Part shown: positions 6,694 through 7,598 of the stretch, piece by piece
Position numbering within the stretch: position 1 is the first letter of the stretch
Layout of the letters: every line of letters begins with the position of its first letter
Assembly: GCA_964561165.1 (NCBI GenBank)
Contig: CAZLOJ010000049.1
Coordinates: forward strand, 1 to 7,598
Source of the DNA: IMCC26077 sp964561165
GTDB taxonomy: Bacteria > Actinomycetota > Actinomycetes > Nanopelagicales > Nanopelagicaceae
Direction: 5' to 3'
Length of the DNA stretch: 7,598 nucleotides
Notes under the pieces: generated by a model
The model's database searches: none
Told to the model about the DNA's origin: nothing
Seen by the model: the letters and a program-made list of their open reading frames with translations, nothing else
Translations under genes and position numbers: made by a program

Positions 6694-6713
6694 AGGGGGT
6701 TACCCCACCCCCT
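6694..6713 (+). terminator. GC-rich hairpin after the two-component pair, possible terminator
   Basis: AGGGGGT (6694-6700) and ACCCCCT (6707-6713) form a perfect 7-bp stem with a TACCCC loop, 32 bases after the sensor kinase stop. It is followed by ATTTCCTC, which has only three consecutive T, so it is a weak intrinsic terminator at best. Alternative pairings exist: GGGG at 6695-6698 with CCCC at 6703-6706, and CCTGAG (6671-6676) with CTCAGG (6719-6724). It might therefore be part of a folded leader of the next gene rather than a terminator. Confidence 0.35.
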
Positions 6714-6733
6714 ATTTCCTCAGGGCTCAACGG

Positions 6734-7598
6734 ATGGGAATACTTGGGGATACCTCGCCCCCGATAGCTGACGCGCTGCGCTCGGTTGTCCCTCGAACGG
6801 AGTACATCGAAGCCGTGAAGATCATCCGCCGTAAGAATAAAAACGGCACCCAGATCGAGGCGACTTCGCAAGGCGCTAATGGCGCGACTGTTGAGATTTC
6901 TCATCCCGCTTGGATAAACGCAGTAAGTCAAAGTAAATCTGGCAGGACTGGACTCATTCTTCAGAATGGCACCAAGCTCCATAATGATTATGGAAAAGGC
7001 GTTCGAGTTGTCACCTTCTCCGATGGGCTTACGTTAGAGACTGAAGAAGTTAAATCGGCACCAACGCCTATGGGAAAGCGAAGAACTCTTTGGTACACAC
7101 TCGGCATTCCAGGTATAGCCTCATTTTTTGTCGTACGCGACACAACAGGTGTTCCATACATCAATATTCCATCGGGCGCCTCTCAAGCGAGCGCATCTGA
7201 GGGATTCGAGCGCCTGAGCGTTCACCAATTTACCTCGCAACTTGAAAAAGAAAATGTTGGCTTGCAAGTTAAAGTTGCAAAAGATCAATCTCTGCAATTT
7301 GTTGCTAAAGATAAAACCGAAGTAACAATTCGACAATCGGGTGAGATTGAGATTCAAGTCAAACAAGGTGAGAATGTAACGAGAGTTTTTACAGATAAAC
7401 AGAATGTTGTTTCCCAGGTTAATAACACAAATACTATTGCTGAACCTGACCAAGTGATTGTCGTTCAAGATAATCAAGTTCAAAGTATTGTCACTGCTGA
7501 AAAAATTGTAGTGCCGTTGCAAGATGGAAGAGAATTTGTTCAACCTGCAGTAGGGGATGGACAAATTGTCTTAGCTGATGGAAATGTTGTTGCGCCAC
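6734..7598 (+). CDS. Unrecognised single-pass membrane protein, C-terminus beyond the window
   Basis: The frame is open without a stop from 6695 to the edge. The first start is the ATG at 6734, with AGGG (6722-6725) 8 bases upstream; an in-frame GTG at 6815 is an alternative. The visible 288 residues match no family I recognise. Residues 1-115 are soluble and moderately basic, with IIRRKNKNG (30-38) and GKRR (114-117) just before one hydrophobic segment, LWYTLGIPGIASFFVV (119-134). By the positive-inside rule the N-terminus is probably cytosolic and the rest outside. After the membrane segment the chain is rich in Val, Gln, Asn, Asp and Thr, contains no Cys, and has short beta-strand-like alternations such as EVTIRQSGEIEIQVKQGEN (196-214), as in surface or cell-wall proteins. 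Its DNA is AT-richer than its neighbours (about 37% GC over 7261-7560). That it is coding is well supported; function is unknown. Confidence 0.75.
   Translation, partial: MGILGDTSPPIADALRSVVPRTEYIEAVKIIRRKNKNGTQIEATSQGANGATVEISHPAWINAVSQSKSGRTGLILQNGTKLHNDYGKGVRVVTFSDGLTLETEEVKSAPTPMGKRRTLWYTLGIPGIASFFVVRDTTGVPYINIPSGASQASASEGFERLSVHQFTSQLEKENVGLQVKVAKDQSLQFVAKDKTEVTIRQSGEIEIQVKQGENVTRVFTDKQNVVSQVNNTNTIAEPDQVIVVQDNQVQSIVTAEKIVVPLQDGREFVQPAVGDGQIVLADGNVVAP

Noticed and set aside
6695..6749. G-quadruplex formed by GGGGG, GGG, GGG and GGGG runs
   Set aside because: Loops of about 23, 10 and 7 bases are too long for a convincing quadruplex, and the G runs have nearby C runs to pair with.
6662..6790. 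Possible TPP or cyclic-di-AMP (ydaO) riboswitch, suggested by CTGAGA at 6672 and the reverse of an AGCTGACG-like segment near 6766
   Set aside because: CTGAGA stands alone without the other TPP core elements, and the ydaO-like bases are in the wrong orientation without the other conserved segments.
6545..6982. Minus-strand open frame spanning the end of the sensor kinase and the spacer
   Set aside because: It has no recognisable motif and overlaps two supported plus-strand genes; it looks like a shadow frame.
7121..7564. Minus-strand open frame of 147 residues near the right edge
   Set aside because: The plus strand is open through the whole stretch, continuous with upstream coding sequence and more protein-like; the antisense product is Asn/Leu/Phe-rich because of the AT-rich codons opposite.

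Overview
The window most likely comes from a mid-GC actinobacterium. By hand count most of it is about 50% GC, and the last few hundred bases are clearly lower. The case for Actinomycetota rests on the style of the protein families: the REC-LuxR regulator with its odd multi-pass sensor partner, the aldose epimerase with its EPQTAPPNAQN end motif, and the UPF0303 protein. This is inference, and I cannot name a genus. A streamlined aquatic actinobacterium would fit the tight gene packing and moderate GC.

Layout. At the left edge (1-571, minus strand) is the N-terminal 190 residues of a zinc-dependent medium-chain alcohol dehydrogenase, cut by the window edge. A 119-base divergent intergenic region follows. 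From 691 to 6661 six genes all run on the plus strand with almost no space between them: a PfkB-family sugar kinase (fructokinase-like), an aldose 1-epimerase-like protein overlapping it by 4 bases, a UPF0303/HbpS-like protein, a class III PLP-dependent aminotransferase, a REC-LuxR response regulator, and an eight-helix sensor histidine kinase-like protein. After a short G/C-tract-rich spacer with a hairpin, a seventh plus-strand gene begins at about 6734. It is cut by the right edge. It has one membrane segment and I do not recognise it.

How the parts may work together. The kinase and epimerase make a plausible sugar-uptake or salvage pair (anomer interconversion, then phosphorylation), and the divergent dehydrogenase could serve the same pathway. 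The aminotransferase and the UPF0303 protein belong to the same transcription block, but their substrates cannot be read from the sequence. The regulator and sensor sit 2 bases apart and are almost certainly a cognate two-component pair. It joins the metabolic genes through a gap of only 25 bases, so it may be co-transcribed with them.

Points that stand out are a coupled double substitution in the catalytic zinc site of the dehydrogenase, a missing Mg-binding Asn in the N-box of the sensor kinase, a perfect 8-bp inverted repeat sitting on the sensor's start codon, and the unrecognised AT-richer membrane protein at the right edge. I found no CRISPR array, tRNA, rRNA, insertion sequence or phage gene, and no convincing evidence of a wholly new multi-gene system.
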